Positions 40,731 to 50,989 of a stretch of 64,000 nt of DNA are shown here, piece after piece; the first letter of the stretch is position 1; every line of letters starts with the position of its first letter. The position numbers were made by a program, and so were the translations under genes. Origin of the DNA: Flavobacterium sp. YJ01 (lineage in GTDB: Bacteria > Bacteroidota > Bacteroidia > Flavobacteriales > Flavobacteriaceae); the NCBI RefSeq assembly GCF_029320955.1, contig NZ_CP119757.1:2418001-2482000 (forward strand). The letters are read 5' to 3'. The notes below the pieces were generated by a model that searched no databases, was not told the DNA's origin, and worked only from the letters and a program-made list of their open reading frames with translations.

Positions 40731-43607
40731 TTATCTTTTTATAAACTTCATTACCTGAGTTTTATTATTTTCATCAGAAGCTTTTACTATATATATTCCT
40801 GTTTGTAATTCGCTTACGCTAAATTGAAAATCAGCATTTCCATTAGAAACAAAGCTTTTAACTAATTGTCCAGAAACAGAATAAATCTGAACTTTTGTAA
40901 AAGCTGTATTTAATGTAAAATAATCTGAAACCGGATTTGGATATAAATTGACTGAACTTCCTTTTTCAAATTCCCCTATAGCAAGATTTGCGGTTTTATT
41001 TCCATAAATCCTGTATTCGCCAGGTGGCAGATTTATAGGAGCATTTACATCTGTAACATTTATAGTTGTATTATCCATTAAATTATACCAAGTTCCTGAA
41101 TATGGAAAACCTGTTGCTATATTTTGTGCTGAAGTATCAAAATTGGCAAGAATTACGACATCTTTTAATTGCGTGGAAGTTAAAGCCGCGTTTGTTATTT
41201 TAATATTTACATTTAAAGAATTCGCATTTGTCATTGTAGCAGTTCCTAAAAATACAGGCTCTGCAGTTTTTAGCGTAATCATTTTTGCCCAATCGTTGTA
41301 AATCTTATTACGATTTGAATTTCCTAACCAATTATTTACCCATTGAGGTTGCGGTTTAGTATCTAATTTACAATCTCCTCCAATAGCATCTGAATCTGTA
41401 TTCACTGTATTGTCATTACAGGTAAAAATCGAACTTTCCCAGCCCAATTCTCCTAAATGCCAAATCATTTTTGGCCCTGGAACCAGCAAAGAAACTGCTC
41501 CAATTGCAGACATTCTTGACAAAGCTGTATTTAATGTTTTTACATTATAAGTTCCGTTTACAGCTCCGTATTGCACATTTTTGTACATCAAACGCTCTTC
41601 GTCATGACTTTCGGCATATCCCATTAAACGATTTGCTGTAAAGCCGCGATTTGAACTTAACATTCTAGAAATATTACTATCACTAGCATATCCCATAGAT
41701 AATTGATTGTACTGATTTGTCATTTTACCCCACATCATAATTCCTTTGCTTGGCGTTTCAGAAACTTTGTAATTCGCCCATTCTTTTTCTTCGGCATCCG
41801 TTCCTAAATGTTCAAAAATGGTATAATGTGTTGGATCTAAACTCCACGAATAATCTGCATATTTTTTCAGAACATCAACTCTATCTTGCTGATAGGAATC
41901 TGTACATGAATTATCAGACGCTGTACAATTTTGTGTAAATCCTTTAGTTAAATCCCAGCGGAAACCATCAATTTTATATTCCTGAATCCATTGTTTAACA
42001 ACACGTTCTACATAATATTGTGTCTTTAAGGACTGATGATTAAAATCTTCTCCTACATTATAACTGTGTTTTGCAACTGTATTAAAATATGGATTCTCTA
42101 CTGTTGGCGATCCAAATCCGTCTCCATCGGGATCATTCATCCACATTCTTACCATTGGATTTCTTCCAAAAGCATGATTTAAAGCAACATCCAAAATAAC
42201 TGCAATTCCATTTTGATGGCATAAATCAATAAACTCTTTTAATTTATCTGAAGTTCCATAAAATTTATCTAAAGCCATATGAAACGAAGTATTATAACCC
42301 CAGCTTTCATTGCCTTCAAATTCCATAACCGGCATTAATTCAATCGCATTAATTTTAAGATTTTTAAAATAATCAATTCTGTCAATCAAACTTTGATAGC
42401 TTTTTGAAGCATCAAAATCGCGAACCAAAAGCTCATAAACAACTAACTTTTCTTTTTCAGGTTTAACAAAATTTGTTACCTGCCAATTATATGGTGTTTG
42501 TCCTGTTTTTAAAACCGTAACTTCAAAATTTTGTCCAGTTGGATAAGCTGGCATATTTGGATATTTTGAACTAGGAATTCCAGCATCATCATAAGGCGAT
42601 AAAACCAAAGTAGAATAAGGATCTGCTGTTTTTACCATTGAAGGCGAATTTGCAAGCGGTGTAGTATCTACCACCCAATATTGATACGTATTATTTGCGC
42701 CAGAAACTAAACCTGTAAGTTCTAACCAGAATTTACCTGAAGTTGGATCTTTTTTCATGGCATAAGCCGATGTTGGCTGCCAATTATTGAAACTTCCTGC
42801 AACGTAAACAAAATCTTTTAGCGGAGCATCTAAAACCAAAGTCGCTTTTGTAGCATCTGTCGCGTTATAGTTAATTCCGTCTACTAAACCAGCAGGCATA
42901 GCTTGAGAAACCGTATTCGGATTTACCACAACTGAAAATTTCTTCACGATTGAAGTTGTTCCTTGAGTTACAGTTAATTCATAACTTTGATTTCCAGTGA
43001 TATTTAAATGATTATAGTTGTAACTCGAAGTGCTTGCATTGGTGTTAATTGTTGTTCCGTTTGCCTTTAAAGTATAACTAGCCGCACCATTTGTATTGGT
43101 TGCTGTAATATTTAAACTAGCACCCGAAGCAATAATAGAAGTGCTATTTTCTGCTGGCGAAGTTAATGAAGCTTGGAAAGAACCAACTTCGACAACAATA
43201 TCCTGTGATTTTTTATCGCCAGTTCCGTCTTTAGTTTTAACTAGAAAACCAATTCTTCCTATTCCATTTCTATTAAAATAAACAGATGGTGTAATAGTTT
43301 TGGTATAGGTATCTGTTGCTGCATTATACGTAAATTTCGCTGCTTCGTTTGATGCAGTCCAAGATCCGTTTGAAGGACTATCTGCCTGATTTGTATCGTT
43401 TACATCATAAGACCATGACCAAAGATATAATGCATGAGTTGTACTAATTCCCCATGAAGTTTCATTAACACTGCTCCCATTTATTGTAATCGTTATTGGT
43501 GTAGTGTCTTCAAATGTTGCCGGATTTATGGAGTAGGTGACTGTCTGCACTTGGGCAGAAGCAATCAACGACAACAATAAAAATGTTAATAGTAAAATTC
43601 TTTTCAT
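40731..43607 (-). CDS. Secreted GH13 alpha-amylase with T9SS sorting domain
   Basis: 958 residues. Signal peptide to about 18 (LIASAQ). The N-terminal 240 residues are Ig-like or carbohydrate-binding modules rich in Asn and Thr. A CBM48-like module lies at about 245-345 (KDFVYVAGSFNNWQPT). The GH13 catalytic barrel spans about 385-860, with DVALNH (about 472), GFRWD nucleophile (about 550), general acid in TIFEHLG (about 599) and ESHDEE (about 665). The C-terminal 75 residues are a type A T9SS sorting domain (LYPNPVSDYF, GIYIVKA), so the enzyme is exported to the surface or medium. It is separated from the sus genes by a strong terminator. Confidence 0.93.
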   Translation of the reverse strand: MKRILLLTFLLLSLIASAQVQTVTYSINPATFEDTTPITITINGSSVNETSWGISTTHALYLWSWSYDVNDTNQADSPSNGSWTASNEAAKFTYNAATDTYTKTITPSVYFNRNGIGRIGFLVKTKDGTGDKKSQDIVVEVGSFQASLTSPAENSTSIIASGASLNITATNTNGAASYTLKANGTTINTNASTSSYNYNHLNITGNQSYELTVTQGTTSIVKKFSVVVNPNTVSQAMPAGLVDGINYNATDATKATLVLDAPLKDFVYVAGSFNNWQPTSAYAMKKDPTSGKFWLELTGLVSGANNTYQYWVVDTTPLANSPSMVKTADPYSTLVLSPYDDAGIPSSKYPNMPAYPTGQNFEVTVLKTGQTPYNWQVTNFVKPEKEKLVVYELLVRDFDASKSYQSLIDRIDYFKNLKINAIELMPVMEFEGNESWGYNTSFHMALDKFYGTSDKLKEFIDLCHQNGIAVILDVALNHAFGRNPMVRMWMNDPDGDGFGSPTVENPYFNTVAKHSYNVGEDFNHQSLKTQYYVERVVKQWIQEYKIDGFRWDLTKGFTQNCTASDNSCTDSYQQDRVDVLKKYADYSWSLDPTHYTIFEHLGTDAEEKEWANYKVSETPSKGIMMWGKMTNQYNQLSMGYASDSNISRMLSSNRGFTANRLMGYAESHDEERLMYKNVQYGAVNGTYNVKTLNTALSRMSAIGAVSLLVPGPKMIWHLGELGWESSIFTCNDNTVNTDSDAIGGDCKLDTKPQPQWVNNWLGNSNRNKIYNDWAKMITLKTAEPVFLGTATMTNANSLNVNIKITNAALTSTQLKDVVILANFDTSAQNIATGFPYSGTWYNLMDNTTINVTDVNAPINLPPGEYRIYGNKTANLAIGEFEKGSSVNLYPNPVSDYFTLNTAFTKVQIYSVSGQLVKSFVSNGNADFQFSVSELQTGIYIVKASDENNKTQVMKFIKR

Positions 43608-43642
43608 AATAATAGTGGTTAGCTAAATAGTTAGATTGATTA

Positions 43643-43672
43643 AAAAAGGGCTATCTCGAGATAGCCCTTTTT
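43643..43672 (-). terminator. Perfect palindromic terminator between susE-like gene and amylase
   Basis: A 30-base perfect palindrome, arm AAAAAGGGCTATCTC, centred on CTCGAG. A T run follows on the minus strand. It sits 36 bases before the amylase ATG. Confidence 0.9.
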
Positions 43673-43692
43673 CAGTTATTAACTGAAGTTTT

Positions 43693-44787
43693 TTATTGAT
43701 TAGGAATCATTAAGTAACTTCCGTCTAAATCATTGAAATAAATAACATATTTTGATTTTGCTACCGGTATGTTTTCACCGTTTCCTCCTCCAGAAAAAGC
43801 AGTAGTTCCACCCCAAGAAACATCCCAAGAATCATTAGCTCTAAACTTCGCTTCTCCATCATTCAAATCTGTAACACCTTTTGAGTAAGTATGTTTATCA
43901 AATGCTGATTGATCTAATTTAGTTGAAGAATCCCAACCTCCAGCTGTACTGCTTCCAATTATACCAACAGTGGTATACGTTTTTGCTATAGCAGCCGCAT
44001 CAGTGTAAGCTTTTAAAGTATATTTTAAAGATGTTGTGTCAAAGTCGAAAGTATAATATCCATCAGCAGGAATTGTAAATTCACCAGCATTATCTTTAAT
44101 TTCGATTGAAGTACCATCTGCTCTACCTAATTGAGAAGCCCAGCTTCCTTTTACAGAAATCAGCTTAAAGTTACCTGCTTTAAAATACCCAACAAACTTA
44201 TATTTATTTGCTTCTTTGCCATCTCTAAACATTGGCTGATGTTTTGTATCGACATTATTGTCCCATCCTCCAGCTACAGCTGCTCCAATTAAATACCAAT
44301 CCGTAAACTCATAGGTAACTCTTCCTAAAAACGGAGTAACACTAATTGTTATTAAACTTTTTCCAGCTTGAGAAAAAGAACCAGCGACATTTGATGTTAT
44401 TTTCACATCATACATTGCCGCAACTTCTGGTTTTCCTCCAAGATCAATAGCTGCCTGATTTAAATCCTTAACAAGTATTGAAGCTTCTGTAATACTAGTT
44501 GTAGTTGCAAGCGTTTTCGCTGCTGAAAAATCACCACCTTTTTTATCTATTAAAAGCGTATATTTTACTACAACATCTGTAGAATAATCTGCAGCCGACC
44601 AAGTAAATTTAGCAGCTACATCTGATGCTTTATCAACATTTAAAACATAAGTCTGACCAGTTGTCGGGGCGGTAATTTCTGGTGCTGCGACTGCATCTAA
44701 AATTGGTCTTTCATCAACAGCATCCGCGTTACATGACACTGCTAACACACCAACAAATGCGATTAGAATTTTATATATATTTTTCAT
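43693..44787 (-). CDS. SusE/SusF-like starch-binding lipoprotein
   Basis: 364 residues. Lipoprotein signal ends at LAVSC (Cys19). Residues 30-150 form a SusE-type Ig domain (PEITAPTTGQTYVLN, FTWSAADY). Two starch-binding modules follow: the first near 165-265 with VAGGWDNN, the second near 270-364 with TAGGWDSS and a closing FNDLDGSYLMIPNQ. SusE and SusF in Bacteroides bind malto-oligosaccharides at the surface without being essential for transport. Here a single protein stands in their place. It is 18 bases downstream of susD. Confidence 0.88.
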   Translation of the reverse strand: MKNIYKILIAFVGVLAVSCNADAVDERPILDAVAAPEITAPTTGQTYVLNVDKASDVAAKFTWSAADYSTDVVVKYTLLIDKKGGDFSAAKTLATTTSITEASILVKDLNQAAIDLGGKPEVAAMYDVKITSNVAGSFSQAGKSLITISVTPFLGRVTYEFTDWYLIGAAVAGGWDNNVDTKHQPMFRDGKEANKYKFVGYFKAGNFKLISVKGSWASQLGRADGTSIEIKDNAGEFTIPADGYYTFDFDTTSLKYTLKAYTDAAAIAKTYTTVGIIGSSTAGGWDSSTKLDQSAFDKHTYSKGVTDLNDGEAKFRANDSWDVSWGGTTAFSGGGNGENIPVAKSKYVIYFNDLDGSYLMIPNQ

Positions 44788-44805
44788 TTTACAGTTTATT
44801 AGATG

Positions 44806-46647
44806 TTAGTATCCAGGGTTTTGCTTCAATGTCGGGTTTGCCTGAATCGTTTTAGCTGGTATTGGCATAAGATCTCTAAATGAAGCTGTAGCAGTTCCGC
44901 TTTGAACACCACCTTTCCATTGCCAAATCTTATCTCCCCCTGTGAATTTTCCAAAACGAATTAAATCTGTTCTTCTATGACATTCCCAATATAATTCTCT
45001 ACCTCTTTCAGCCAAAATAAAGTCTAAAGTTAAATCTGCTGTTGAAACTGTCGGAGCATTTGCTCTAGTTCTAATTTGATTGATGTAACCTAAAGCTGTT
45101 CCTAAATTTCCTGTTGAAGCTCCTCTTACAGTCGCTTCAGCATACATTAAGTAAGCATCAGAAACTCTAAACATCGGAAAATCTGTATCTGGAATATCTG
45201 TTCTTTGAGCAGCAGTTCCATTTGATTTTACATTTGTAAACTTTGTAATTGCATACCCGTCTGTAAAAGTCGAAGTATTAGTAATGTCTAATGCCTGTCC
45301 TGGAGTATAAGCATATAATCTTTTGTCTACCCAAACTTGTTGTTTTCCTAAAGATACTGGAGCGTTTGTAAATGCAGTAGGAGCAGCAACTTCAACTCCA
45401 TTTAAAGTAATTTTACCTGTTACAAGATTAAATAAATAAGTATTGCTAGCATTATAACCAGAATCTCTTTCGTTTCTGTCGCTTGAGTCAAAAGCCAAAC
45501 CATCTTTATTAACTAAAATTCCCGTATTGTTTGTTAAATTTTTACCTTTTGTCTGATAGAAATCAAATGAACTAGTTGGCGTACCAAAATTAGCTACAAA
45601 CTCTTTACGGGTTCTAATACCAAACCATCCACCATCCATACCTTGTGCAGCACTATCCATACTACCTCCGATAGAAGCATGAAGAATAAAACTCATTCCT
45701 CCACCTGTTGCTCTAATTGCATTTCCATCACTAATAATTGGAAAAATAAATTCATTCTGAGCTCCATTTGTATTGTTATCCGCAGAGAATAAATTACGAT
45801 AAGGAATGTTAGCAAAAGTATATCCAGAATTAATAACCTCGCTAGCTAAAGTAGCTGCTTCATTATTTCTCTCAGTTCCTGTGTATACTTTAGAGTTTAA
45901 ATAAATTTGAGCCAATAAAAATTTAGCAGCAACTTTATCTACTCTTCCATATTCATTTGTTTTAGGAGCTGCAAGACTATTATCCAAATCTTTCAATTCA
46001 GATTCTACAAAAGCAAAAACTTCTGCTCTTGATTTCTGCACAGGATAAAAGAATCCAACAGGATCTGCTTCAGTAGTAATAGGCACATTACCAAACAAAT
46101 CCATTAAATTTACATAAGAAAAAGCTCTTAAAAAACGTGCTTCTGCTCTAAAAGTTGCAATTTCAGCTTTTAAATTAGCATCAACGCCTCTTTCGTTCAA
46201 TTTTTCCTCAGTAGTTTGTCTTAAGAACTCATTAGCAACGCTAATATGGTAAAATGCTCTTGAATAAGTTCCATATAAAAACTCATTTGCTGGTGACCAA
46301 GTCTGCGTATTTAATGTTGGTAAAGTACCATCAGCCCAAGCAATAACTGCCTCGTCTGTACTAAATTCCTGAGTTACAAAAAGCAAACGTAAGTAACTGC
46401 TAAAATCCCCACTTAGTCCTGCAATATCTGCTTGTCCATCACCATCATTACCTCCTACATAAAGTCCAGCATATAATTTTGCCAATACTTCTTTATAAGA
46501 TTTTGGATCCTGAAAGAAAGTTTCAGAAAGAAACTCATCATCATCTTTTGGTGTAACGTTTAAATCGTCAGTACACGAAGTAAGCGTCATACTTATCCCT
46601 AAAATAAATAGGAAGAAATAAGATATATATTTAAATGATATTTTCAT
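44806..46647 (-). CDS. susD: SusD/RagB family starch-binding lipoprotein
   Basis: 613 residues. Lipoprotein signal ends at MTLTSC (Cys25). The tetratricopeptide-like SusD fold shows in YGTYSRAFYHISVANEFL, FRAEARFLRAFSYVNLMDLFG (shown as EARFLRAFSYVNLMDLFG), and RADEVFAFVESELKDL in its variant form RAEVFAFVESELKDL. The C-terminal region has SDAYLMYAEATVRG and ERGRELYWECHRRTDLIRFG. SusD caps the SusC barrel and delivers maltodextrins to it. It is 37 bases downstream of susC. Confidence 0.93.
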   Translation of the reverse strand: MKISFKYISYFFLFILGISMTLTSCTDDLNVTPKDDDEFLSETFFQDPKSYKEVLAKLYAGLYVGGNDGDGQADIAGLSGDFSSYLRLLFVTQEFSTDEAVIAWADGTLPTLNTQTWSPANEFLYGTYSRAFYHISVANEFLRQTTEEKLNERGVDANLKAEIATFRAEARFLRAFSYVNLMDLFGNVPITTEADPVGFFYPVQKSRAEVFAFVESELKDLDNSLAAPKTNEYGRVDKVAAKFLLAQIYLNSKVYTGTERNNEAATLASEVINSGYTFANIPYRNLFSADNNTNGAQNEFIFPIISDGNAIRATGGGMSFILHASIGGSMDSAAQGMDGGWFGIRTRKEFVANFGTPTSSFDFYQTKGKNLTNNTGILVNKDGLAFDSSDRNERDSGYNASNTYLFNLVTGKITLNGVEVAAPTAFTNAPVSLGKQQVWVDKRLYAYTPGQALDITNTSTFTDGYAITKFTNVKSNGTAAQRTDIPDTDFPMFRVSDAYLMYAEATVRGASTGNLGTALGYINQIRTRANAPTVSTADLTLDFILAERGRELYWECHRRTDLIRFGKFTGGDKIWQWKGGVQSGTATASFRDLMPIPAKTIQANPTLKQNPGY

Positions 46648-46684
46648 TTTGTATGTTTTAAAAATTGTTTTTTCAATGTACTAA

Positions 46685-49666
46685 TTAGAAACTCGCATTT
46701 ACTCCAAACAAGTAAGTTCTTGCTCTTGGATAAACGTTACCATCAATTCCGTTGAATTTCTCTGGATCTAATCCATCATATTTTGTAAGTACAAAAACAT
46801 TTTGAACACCCGCAGAGAATCTTAAAGAAACATCTTTTAATAAAGATTTATCTAAAGTGTATCCTAGAGTTACGTTGTCTAATTTGATGAAAGAAGCATC
46901 TTTTACATAATAATTAGATAAATAACGTTGTGTTCCATTATCCTCAAAAGTAAATCCAGTATTTAAATAATCTGAACTCACGTTAGATAAGTCTGTTTGT
47001 CTTCTTAAAGCAGCATCTGAATATCCCATGTTAGAATTTACGTTATCAAAAATGTAATTTCCTAGACTTGCTCTCCAGTTCATTGTAAAATCAAACTTTT
47101 TATAGTTTAAAGTAGAGAAAAGTCCAAAAGTGTAATCTGCTGTTGGTTTTTTATATCTGTAACGATCTGCATCGTCAATTTTACCATCGCCATTTCTATC
47201 TACATAAGCTCCAGCAATTGGTTTTTTATTAGCATCATATAACTGCTCGTATACAAAGAATGAGTTTGGAGCAAAACCAACTGTGTTAATTAGAATTTTA
47301 TTTCCATTTCCACCTTTAATATTATCTCCTACAGTATAACCTTCAAAACCAGGAACTGTCTGACCTAAGTTTTCAATTTTTTGATCTAGGTAAGTAGCAT
47401 TAACAGCAACATTCCAAGTTAAGTTATCATTTTTAACAACATCAGATTGCAAGCTAAACTCAAGACCTTTTGTTCTTAAATTACCAATATTATTAAATCC
47501 TTGGTTTCTTAAGTTAGCTCCATCCGGAACTAATACGTCCGCTAATAAATCAGATGATTTTTTATCAAAGTAGTTAATAGTACCTGTAATTCTATCATGT
47601 AAGAATCCAAAGTCAACCCCTACATTCATCTCTGCTAATTCTTCCCATTTAATATTTTGGTTGTATCCTTCTGGTCTAGCAGCTGAGTAAATAACACCAC
47701 CAAAAACGTATTGTGTATTAATTGTTCCAAGCGTTACTCTTCGCAAATAATCATACTGAGCAGAAATATCTTGCTGTCCAGTTGTACCGTAACCAACTCT
47801 TAATTTTAAACTAGAAAGTGTTTCATTATCTTTTAAGAAAGATTCTTCAGCGATATTCCACGCAAAGGCACCTCCCATAAAATTACCCCATCTGTTTTCT
47901 TCAGAAAAACGAGAAGTTCCGTCTCTTCTATAGTTTAAAGTCAATAAATATCTACTATCCCAACCTAAATTTAAACGTCCAAAGAACGATTGCAAATTGA
48001 TGTCTGGATCAGTAATAACGTCTTCGTTTCTAGTTTCAACAGGCTGAGTAAGTGCTCCTGATTGGTATTTTTCTTTTTGGAACAACTGATAATTGTAACC
48101 CGCAGTAGCATCCAATTTAAGTTTTCCTAAACTTTTAGTGTAAACAAAATAGGTGTTTAAATTTTTATTTTGAAGGTCATCAGTATAAGTATCATAGTTT
48201 CCTAAATTTACCCAAGTTCCAGAACTGAAAGGGCTTGGCTGATATCCTAAAGCACTTTGCGTACTTTGTCTATTATAACCGCTGCTGTCAAATCTGTCAA
48301 TACCAGCTTCAGCAACAACTCTCAAATCTTCGAAGAAATGGAATTTATAGTCTACACTAATATTACCCCATTTTCTAGTAGATTTAGATCTTTTATCTTC
48401 TTGGTTTAATCTTGCAACTGGGTTTTTAGCAGGTAATAAAGCTAAGTTTCCATTTGGCTCTAACCATTCAAAATAACCTCCGTAACGAGAACCTGCCTGG
48501 TAAGGTGATTGAGTAGGATCAAAACTGATTGCTGATCCAATAACAGCATCTTCATCTTGAAATTGATTTTTACTGAAAGATAAGTTTCCGCTAATATCAA
48601 TTTTTAAGTGATTATCAAATAATACTGGATTTAACGATATCGATGTCGTAGTTCTTTCAAAAGAAGTGTTTCTTAAGATTCCAGGATTATCAACATTTCC
48701 AACAGATAAACGTACTGGTAATTTATTAAATAAAGCACCGCTTACAGAGATATTATTGTTGGTTGTAAGAGCAGTATTGAAAATTTCATTCTGCCAATTT
48801 GTACTTGCAGTACCCATTAATGCTTTTTGAGCGTCAGTTCCTTTTTCGTTTACGAAAGCACGGAATTGATCTGCGCTTAAGACATCAACTTTGTTAGCGA
48901 TTGTGTTAATACCAACTTGAGAACTGAAATTAACTTTTACACCACCTTTAGTTCCTTTTTTAGTCGTAATTACAATTACACCATTTGCTGCACGAGAACC
49001 ATAAATTGCTGCTGCAGAGGCATCTTTAAGAACTGTAAAAGACTCAATATCGTTCGGATCAATTGTAGATAAAATACTTGTAGCACCGCTTGGAACAGCA
49101 TTACTTAAAGGAAGTCCGTCTAAGATAATCAATGGATCGTTTGATGCACTTAATGAAGATCCTCCACGAATTCTAATATCTGCTTTTGCTCCTGGAGCTC
49201 CTCCACCTACAACATTTACACCAGCAATACGTCCTCCAATTAAACTTTCAGGAGTCACGTTAATACCTTTGTTAAATTCTTTTGCAGAAATTTGAGAAAC
49301 CGAACCAGTTGCATCTTTTTTCTTAACAGTACCATAACCTACCTGAACAACTACTTCTTGCAATTGATTTGTATCCTCTTCTAAAGATACGGCTAAGGTT
49401 TTTTGACCATTAAATACTATAGTCGATGTTTTGTATCCAATAAACGAAACCAAAATTTTGTCTCCATTTTTTAGATTAGGCAATTGAAATTTACCATCAA
49501 AATCAGTAGATGTACCTCCTGGGGCACCTTGTACATTTACATTTACTCCTGGTATTGGCTGACCTGTGGCAAGATCAGTTACTGTTCCACTTAATGTGTT
49601 TTGAGCTAACACAGTAAACGGAAGCAGAAGGAATAAAAATAACAACTTTTTGTAAATTGTTTTCAT
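46685..49666 (-). CDS. susC: SusC/RagA family TonB-linked outer-membrane protein
   Basis: 993 residues. Signal peptide to about 22. A carboxypeptidase-regulatory-like domain at about 25-105 (LSGTVTDLATGQPIPGVNV), the TonB box region near QEVVVQVGYGT, a plug at about 115-235 (RIRGGSSLSASNDPLIILDG, YGSRAANGVIVITTKKG), and a large barrel ending YLFGVNASF. It imports maltodextrins using TonB energy in complex with SusD. It is the first gene of a minus-strand group divergent from the LacI regulator; a consensus promoter element lies 66 bases upstream. Confidence 0.94.
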   Translation of the reverse strand: MKTIYKKLLFLFLLLPFTVLAQNTLSGTVTDLATGQPIPGVNVNVQGAPGGTSTDFDGKFQLPNLKNGDKILVSFIGYKTSTIVFNGQKTLAVSLEEDTNQLQEVVVQVGYGTVKKKDATGSVSQISAKEFNKGINVTPESLIGGRIAGVNVVGGGAPGAKADIRIRGGSSLSASNDPLIILDGLPLSNAVPSGATSILSTIDPNDIESFTVLKDASAAAIYGSRAANGVIVITTKKGTKGGVKVNFSSQVGINTIANKVDVLSADQFRAFVNEKGTDAQKALMGTASTNWQNEIFNTALTTNNNISVSGALFNKLPVRLSVGNVDNPGILRNTSFERTTTSISLNPVLFDNHLKIDISGNLSFSKNQFQDEDAVIGSAISFDPTQSPYQAGSRYGGYFEWLEPNGNLALLPAKNPVARLNQEDKRSKSTRKWGNISVDYKFHFFEDLRVVAEAGIDRFDSSGYNRQSTQSALGYQPSPFSSGTWVNLGNYDTYTDDLQNKNLNTYFVYTKSLGKLKLDATAGYNYQLFQKEKYQSGALTQPVETRNEDVITDPDINLQSFFGRLNLGWDSRYLLTLNYRRDGTSRFSEENRWGNFMGGAFAWNIAEESFLKDNETLSSLKLRVGYGTTGQQDISAQYDYLRRVTLGTINTQYVFGGVIYSAARPEGYNQNIKWEELAEMNVGVDFGFLHDRITGTINYFDKKSSDLLADVLVPDGANLRNQGFNNIGNLRTKGLEFSLQSDVVKNDNLTWNVAVNATYLDQKIENLGQTVPGFEGYTVGDNIKGGNGNKILINTVGFAPNSFFVYEQLYDANKKPIAGAYVDRNGDGKIDDADRYRYKKPTADYTFGLFSTLNYKKFDFTMNWRASLGNYIFDNVNSNMGYSDAALRRQTDLSNVSSDYLNTGFTFEDNGTQRYLSNYYVKDASFIKLDNVTLGYTLDKSLLKDVSLRFSAGVQNVFVLTKYDGLDPEKFNGIDGNVYPRARTYLFGVNASF

Positions 49667-49716
49667 ACTTTTTGTTTAAATTAGTTTGAGTTTGTGAACG
49701 TTAGTTAAGTTTTTAA

Positions 49717-49728
49717 TTTTACTTCGAA
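49717..49728. promoter_or_regulatory. 12-base word shared with the maltose operon
   Basis: TTTTACTTCGAA here recurs exactly at 51040-51051, upstream of the sugar transporter. It contains the palindrome TTCGAA. It lies just inside the predicted susC transcription start. Confidence 0.4.
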
Positions 49729-49731
49729 TTT

Positions 49732-49739
49732 CAAAATTA
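49732..49739 (-). promoter_or_regulatory. susC promoter -7 element
   Basis: On the minus strand TAATTTTG matches TAnnTTTG. No good upstream TTG is found, which would fit an activator-dependent promoter. Confidence 0.5.
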
Positions 49740-49765
49740 TGAATTTATTAACATGCTCGACGAAT

Positions 49766-49845
49766 GACAATTTTTATTGCTTTACGAAAACGTGGTAGTG
49801 TTGAAAACTTTCTATATTTTGTAATCTTTTCGCATGAAAATTGTC
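49766..49845. repeat. Spaced inverted repeat in susC-lacI intergenic region
   Basis: GACAATTTT (49766-49774) and AAAATTGTC (49837-49845) are 9-base inverted repeats 62 bases apart, upstream of both divergent genes. They could be protein-binding half-sites; function unknown. Confidence 0.35.
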
Positions 49846-49901
49846 AATTATAAAAATTTCAGATACCTTTATTATTAATTAGATTTTTTTCAACTATTCA
49901 C

Positions 49902-50933
49902 ATGAAACGCAAAATAACTCTAAAACAGATTGCAAAGGAACTAGACGTATCTATTTCAACTGTCTCAAAATCACTTAGAAACAGCCTCGAAATTGGAGAA
50001 GAAACTAGAGAAAAAGTTCAGGCTTTTGCAAAGTTTTACAACTATAAACCGAACAACATTGCCCTTAGTTTAAAAAACCGAAAAACTAAGAGTATTGGCA
50101 TCATTATACCCGAAATTGTACATTATTTTTTCTCTACCGTAATCAACGGAATTGAACAGGTTGCGAATGAACACGGTTACAGCGTAGTTATCTGTTTATC
50201 AGACGATTCTTTTGACAAAGAAGTACTAAATATGGAAATGTTGGCCAATGGAAGTATCGATGGTTTTATCATGTCTCTTTCTAAAGAAACCCAGTACAAA
50301 GGCGATTTCCATCATATTACAGAAGTTATCAATCAGGGAATGCCAGTTGTCATGTTTGATCGTGTAACAAATGATATTTTATGCGACAAAGTGATTATTG
50401 ATGACAAAGCCGCTGCATATGAAGCGGTTCAGAGTTTGATTGATAATGGAAGAAAAAAAATCGCTTTAGTAACAACTGTTGATTATGTGAGCGTTGGAAA
50501 ATTAAGAACAGACGGTTATGAAAAAGCACTTTTAGATAACGGAATTCCTTTTAACGAAGATTTAATCATTAAAATCGAAGATGTAGATACCTGCGAAATA
50601 ACCATTAGCCAATTACTACACGATAGAGCTTTTGATGCGGTTTTTGCTGTAAATGAGCTTTTTGCCGTGACTATTATCAAAACGGCATCTAAAATGGGAT
50701 TAAAAGTTCCCGAAGATTTAGCTGTAATTGCATTTACTGATGGAATTATTTCAAAATATTCTACGCCAAGCATTACAACGGTAAGTCAGAGTGGCGAAAA
50801 AATGGGAAATAAAGCCGCTAAAATGCTTATTGAAAGACTAGAAGCTGAACATGAAGAAGAAGAGGAAGAAAACGAAAATTACACCACAGAAGTCATAGAA
50901 ACGCATCTTATAAAAAGAGAATCTACTGACTAA
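49902..50933 (+). CDS. LacI-family transcriptional regulator
   Basis: 343 residues. DNA-binding helix-turn-helix at about 4-25 (TLKQIAKELDVSISTVSKSL) and hinge helix to about 55 (YKPNNIALSLKNRKT). The sugar-binding core runs from about 60 to 325: GIIIPEIVHYFFSTVI, NGSIDGFIMSLS, MPVVMFDRV, VIIDDKAAAYEAVQSLI, and VPEDLAVIAFTDG. The C-terminus has an acidic run (EEEEEENEN). It sits between the divergent sus genes and the maltose operon and is likely to control one or both. Bacteroides sus loci use SusR instead, so this is a different regulator type. Confidence 0.93.
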   Translation: MKRKITLKQIAKELDVSISTVSKSLRNSLEIGEETREKVQAFAKFYNYKPNNIALSLKNRKTKSIGIIIPEIVHYFFSTVINGIEQVANEHGYSVVICLSDDSFDKEVLNMEMLANGSIDGFIMSLSKETQYKGDFHHITEVINQGMPVVMFDRVTNDILCDKVIIDDKAAAYEAVQSLIDNGRKKIALVTTVDYVSVGKLRTDGYEKALLDNGIPFNEDLIIKIEDVDTCEITISQLLHDRAFDAVFAVNELFAVTIIKTASKMGLKVPEDLAVIAFTDGIISKYSTPSITTVSQSGEKMGNKAAKMLIERLEAEHEEEEEENENYTTEVIETHLIKRESTD

Positions 50934-50956
50934 AATTCTTAAAATCAATACTTTCT

Positions 50957-50989
50957 AAAGCCATAAAAAATATTTATGGCTTTTTTATT
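50957..50989 (+). terminator. Terminator of the lacI-type gene
   Basis: AAAGCCATAAA (50957-50967) pairs with TTTATGGCTTT (50973-50983) around a 5-base loop, followed by a T run. Confidence 0.88.
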
